A stretch of 8,976 bases of DNA, taken from NCBI GenBank assembly GCA_903918595.1, contig CAIXFB010000106.1, positions 1-8,976 of the forward strand, read 5' to 3'. Below, piece by piece: positions 6,534 through 8,976 of this stretch. The translations under genes were made by a program, and so were the position numbers. The notes under the pieces were generated by a model. It was not told where the DNA came from. It worked only from the letters and a program-made list of their open reading frames with translations, and made no database searches. The DNA comes from an uncultured Actinomycetes bacterium (GTDB taxonomy: Bacteria; Actinomycetota; Actinomycetes; S36-B12). The stretch's first letter is position 1, and each line of letters begins with the position of its first letter.

Positions 6534-8189
6534 GTGACCTCGTTGGCTGATCGTCGGGGGATTGCCCCTGCACTGATCGCAGCAGCGGGGGTCAGCCTGG
6601 TTGTTCTGGTCATTGTTGCAACGCTGACTGGCATCACTGACTCACCGGTTGTTCCGGGGATCGCCGAACAAGATCCCCTCCTGCGTTGGGCTCTTCCGAT
6701 CATGCAGTGGCTGCGCGACCTCAGCGCTTTGCTCACGGTGGGATTTGTGCTTGTGGGGGGGCTGCTGGCGGCAGCGGTAGATCACAAGTTCCTGCGAATC
6801 GCGATGGCCTGGGCAGCGGTCTTTCTCGCAAGTTCTGCACTCCTGGCGTGGATCACACTCGCTGATATTTATCTGCTGCCCGCGGCAGATGCACTCAACG
6901 TCAATGCCATCCGACTCTTTGTCACCGACACCATTCCAGGGCGGGTGGCGCTCTACCAAGTAGTTGCTCTCCTTGTGGCGTTGGCATTGATTGCCGTAGC
7001 TTCGACGCGAAAGCAATGCGCGATCGCCTTTGTGCTCGTGTTGACAGCGGCTGCGGCCCCCGCCTTCAATGGCCATGCAGGGCTTGGTGGTGGGCATGAG
7101 TCGGCCACGGCAAGCCTCGCGCTCCATATCGCATCTCTCTCGGTGTGGGTGGGCGGATTGGTGGCTACTGCCGTTCTCGTGAGTCAGACCCAGCCAGGTT
7201 TTGACAAAGTTGTCCGTCGATTCAGCACTATCGCACTCTGGTGCGTGATCATTGCCGCGGAAACCGGATTGATCAACGCCTCAATGCGCCTGACCACATG
7301 GCGATCAGTTTTTGACACCACCTACGGGCAACTGATCCTCGCCAAATCGTTGATCTTGATCATTCTGATTCTTTTCGGTTGGCAACTGCGTCGAAACGTT
7401 CTTCCGCAATTCTCACCCACCAACCGCCGGCCGTTTCTGGTCATCGCAATCACTGACATTGGCATCATGGGTGTTGCGCTGGCGCTCTCCGTGGTGCTAT
7501 CTCGAACAGACCCCAATGCGGTTGCAGAGACGGCGACAATGCCGCTGAGCTACTTCTGGATCGCTGCGATTCTTACCGCTGCAGGTGCATTTGTTTGGGC
7601 CATGTGGCAGGCACACACAAGATCACCGTGGCCGCTTTGGCGCGCTGGAGCCTTCGCATTAGCTCTTGTCGCCATCGCTGCCGGCTCGGCTGAATTCACC
7701 GGTGAATACAGCCAGGTGGGTTTCGCTGTGCATGTGTTGCAAACCACCTTGCTCACCTTTGTTGCTCCACTGCTCATAGTTGTGGCCTTACCTATGGTGA
7801 TTGATACTCCGTTCGGCCGAGCCCTTCGAGCATTTCCTGAGGCTGTGGCCATCGGGTTGATTTTCGCGTTCTATCTCGTCATATTCGGACCCCTCTACGA
7901 CATCATGATGGTGACCCATGAGGGTCATTTAGTGATGCAGTTGGTGTTGTTGGCGGCAGGTTTCTTCTTTGTGGTTGCGGTTATTGGCCGAAGTGTGATT
8001 GCGATCGTGATCCCCATGGTTGTGTGGCCATTCATTTTGATTGCTTACCCGACACCTCAAGCATTGGCTAATGTTGTGCTCACGGAATTGGTCCTCGTCG
8101 TAATCCTGATTGCGACAGTGCGTGTAGGTAAGCGCGTCAGGGATAAGGAGGTGAACCATGAGCGAGCAGGAGCCGGCAACCGCGCGTAA
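6534..8189 (+). CDS. CopD-CtaG fusion membrane protein, copper import and oxidase copper insertion
   Basis: This 551-residue protein has many hydrophobic helices and two family halves. The N-terminal part (about 55-330) is CopD-like, with NGHAG (His181), LHIASLSVWVGGL (His198) and YGQLILAKSLILIILIL. CopD proteins are linked to copper uptake across the inner membrane. The C-terminal part (about 345-535) is CtaG-like, with HVLQTTLLTFVAPLL (His400, Gln403) and THEGHL (His462, His465). In the first of these the second His of the CtaG HxxQH motif is Thr404, so the CtaG half is degenerate. The same architecture is known from actinobacterial cox neighbourhoods, for example mycobacterial Rv0102, which is longer. 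The start is a GTG at 6534 with a poor Shine-Dalgarno, so the exact start is uncertain. The 3' end overlaps the next gene by 32 bp. Delivery of copper to CuA or CuB is inferred from family and position. Confidence 0.85.
   Translation: MTSLADRRGIAPALIAAAGVSLVVLVIVATLTGITDSPVVPGIAEQDPLLRWALPIMQWLRDLSALLTVGFVLVGGLLAAAVDHKFLRIAMAWAAVFLASSALLAWITLADIYLLPAADALNVNAIRLFVTDTIPGRVALYQVVALLVALALIAVASTRKQCAIAFVLVLTAAAAPAFNGHAGLGGGHESATASLALHIASLSVWVGGLVATAVLVSQTQPGFDKVVRRFSTIALWCVIIAAETGLINASMRLTTWRSVFDTTYGQLILAKSLILIILILFGWQLRRNVLPQFSPTNRRPFLVIAITDIGIMGVALALSVVLSRTDPNAVAETATMPLSYFWIAAILTAAGAFVWAMWQAHTRSPWPLWRAGAFALALVAIAAGSAEFTGEYSQVGFAVHVLQTTLLTFVAPLLIVVALPMVIDTPFGRALRAFPEAVAIGLIFAFYLVIFGPLYDIMMVTHEGHLVMQLVLLAAGFFFVVAVIGRSVIAIVIPMVVWPFILIAYPTPQALANVVLTELVLVVILIATVRVGKRVRDKEVNHERAGAGNRA
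8145..8154 (+). promoter_or_regulatory. full-length Shine-Dalgarno inside the end of the CopD-CtaG gene
   Basis: AAGGAGGTGA matches the anti-Shine-Dalgarno of 16S rRNA over ten bases, with GGAGG six bases before the ATG at 8158. It lies within the CopD-CtaG coding sequence and is the strongest ribosome-binding site in the window. It fixes the start of the last operon gene and suggests that gene is made at a higher level than its neighbour. Confidence 0.85.
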
Positions 8190-8520
8190 GCGAACCAAGG
8201 GCCAACAGTTCTGGCAGTTGCATGTGCCCCTCGTTGTATGGCTTGGGATGTGCGCCTTTGCAACGGTGGTTGTCTACAACCGGGCCTTGGATGGCTCGGA
8301 ACGTGCATGGAACTACACCATCCAATGGCCACTCTTCGGAGTCTTTGCGATCTTCTTGTGGTGGCGTCTCTTGAATGAAAAGTCAGTCACCAAATCCATC
8401 GTTGAGTTCTATAAGAAGCGCACCGAGCAGATCAGTGCCGAGGCCGCTGATCCGGAGCTAAAAGCGTGGAACGAGTATGTGCGAGAACTGAAGGATCAAG
8501 AGCAAGAAGTTAAGGAATAA
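8158..8520 (+). CDS. Small two-helix membrane protein of unknown function, last gene of the cox operon
   Basis: The 120-residue protein has a basic N-terminal tail, then two hydrophobic helices at about 21-42 and 54-72. The second contains AWNYTIQWPLFGVFAIFLWWRLL, a tryptophan-rich stretch that I recall from small uncharacterised actinobacterial membrane proteins. A charged, probably helical cytoplasmic tail (about 73-120) ends DQEQEVKE. It has no metal-binding His or Cys pair. The very strong Shine-Dalgarno, the 32-bp overlap with the CopD-CtaG gene and the end of the operon make it a candidate accessory oxidase subunit (subunit IV-like) or assembly factor; both are inference. It lies in the same frame-independent overlap style as the other genes. 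Its stop TAA at 8518-8520 overlaps the end of the convergent gene. Confidence 0.85.
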   Translation: MSEQEPATARKRTKGQQFWQLHVPLVVWLGMCAFATVVVYNRALDGSERAWNYTIQWPLFGVFAIFLWWRLLNEKSVTKSIVEFYKKRTEQISAEAADPELKAWNEYVRELKDQEQEVKE

Positions 8521-8976
8521 CTTTCCCCGGCACCTCGCGGTAGCCAACGGCCACCACAATCGGAACCTGCGTGGGTGACTTGCCGGTCACGACCACCTTG
8601 TAAACACCCTTCATGGATAACCCACTCAATCGAGCCAGGTACAGAAACTTGGTCTTCGAGTAGGGCTCAAAGAACTCGGTGCGCTCGGTGATCGGCAGAG
8701 CCGTGCGTTTACCGGCGGGATCGATGATGGTCACGACGGGCAAAGCCGATGTGGAAAGACGATTCGCTGGCGCCTGATCGGGAATGAGAAGCTGAACCTC
8801 GAGGCGCTCCCCGGTTTGCATCCCTACCCTGAATCCACGCGTTTGGCCTGCGCGCACATCGGCGTACACAGCAAAAGAGACAGTGCCATCAACAAGCAAC
8901 GGACCACGATCTGGGGTTCGATCAGCCGCGGTGAGTTGAACTGGCTGATGGGCATGAGCTGGGGCAGTAGCGCCAA
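8510..8976 (-). CDS. Partial secreted protein of unknown function (5' end outside the window)
   Basis: The minus-strand frame is open from the window edge at 8976 to a TAA at 8512-8510, giving the last 154 residues. The visible N-terminal part, GATAPAHAHQPVQL, looks like the end of a signal peptide with cleavage near AHA. The rest has alternating hydrophobic and polar residues typical of a beta-sandwich (for example SFAVYADV, RLEVQLLIPD, GVYKVVVTG, PIVVAVGY), with no membrane helix, Cys or obvious metal site. I do not recognise a family. The gene is convergent with the cox operon and overlaps the 120-residue gene by 11 bp, leaving no room for a separate terminator. A TTG at 8899 is an internal start candidate, but the upstream sequence reads on as coding, so it is not used. 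Confidence 0.75.
   Translation of the reverse strand, partial: GATAPAHAHQPVQLTAADRTPDRGPLLVDGTVSFAVYADVRAGQTRGFRVGMQTGERLEVQLLIPDQAPANRLSTSALPVVTIIDPAGKRTALPITERTEFFEPYSKTKFLYLARLSGLSMKGVYKVVVTGKSPTQVPIVVAVGYREVPGKVIP

Noticed and set aside
8521..8560. A weak GGAA/TTCC hairpin after the operon as terminator
   Set aside because: The stem is only four or five base pairs with no T-run, and it lies in coding sequence of the opposite gene.

Overview
The window carries the terminal cytochrome c oxidase locus of what is most likely a member of the Actinomycetota. Three things point there: the GC-rich coding style with many GTG starts, the fused CopD/CtaG-type copper protein (an arrangement typical of this phylum), and the cox gene order. 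The genus cannot be told from the sequence; a free-living aerobic aquatic or soil lineage would fit.

Layout. Bases 1-141 are the 3' end of an unidentified + strand gene. It converges, across a short spacer with a perfect 14-bp palindrome, on a minus-strand MFS transporter (188-1411). Upstream of the MFS gene on the same strand is ctaG (1478-2335), a caa3-type oxidase copper-assembly factor. A TCTA microsatellite starts exactly at the ctaG stop codon and fills part of the spacer. CtaG is divergent, across 57 bp, from a + strand operon: a secreted CuA-like cupredoxin (2393-3076), COX II (3076-3915), COX I (3912-5819), COX III (5816-6520), a CopD-CtaG fusion (6534-8189) and a 120-residue two-helix membrane protein (8158-8520). 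The junctions are TGATG, ATGA, ATGA, a 13-bp gap and a 32-bp overlap, so the operon is tightly translationally coupled. A partial secreted protein on the minus strand (8510-8976) overlaps the operon end by 11 bp.

How the genes work together. COX I, II and III form the proton-pumping oxidase core. CtaG and the CopD-CtaG fusion probably import copper and deliver it to CuB and CuA. The cupredoxin is either an electron donor, an auxiliary subunit or a copper chaperone.

Most interesting signal. COX I keeps all haem and CuB ligands, the cross-linked Tyr and the D-channel residues, but every classical K-channel position is hydrophobic: Lys to Ile, Thr to Leu and Ser to Met in COX I, and the entrance Glu to Ile in COX II. 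The Mg-site Asp is also Gly. Together with a 107-residue N-terminal extension holding two extra membrane helices, a CuA-like cupredoxin that has lost its C-terminal His, and two CtaG-family proteins, this looks like a divergent A-type oxidase with non-standard proton input.
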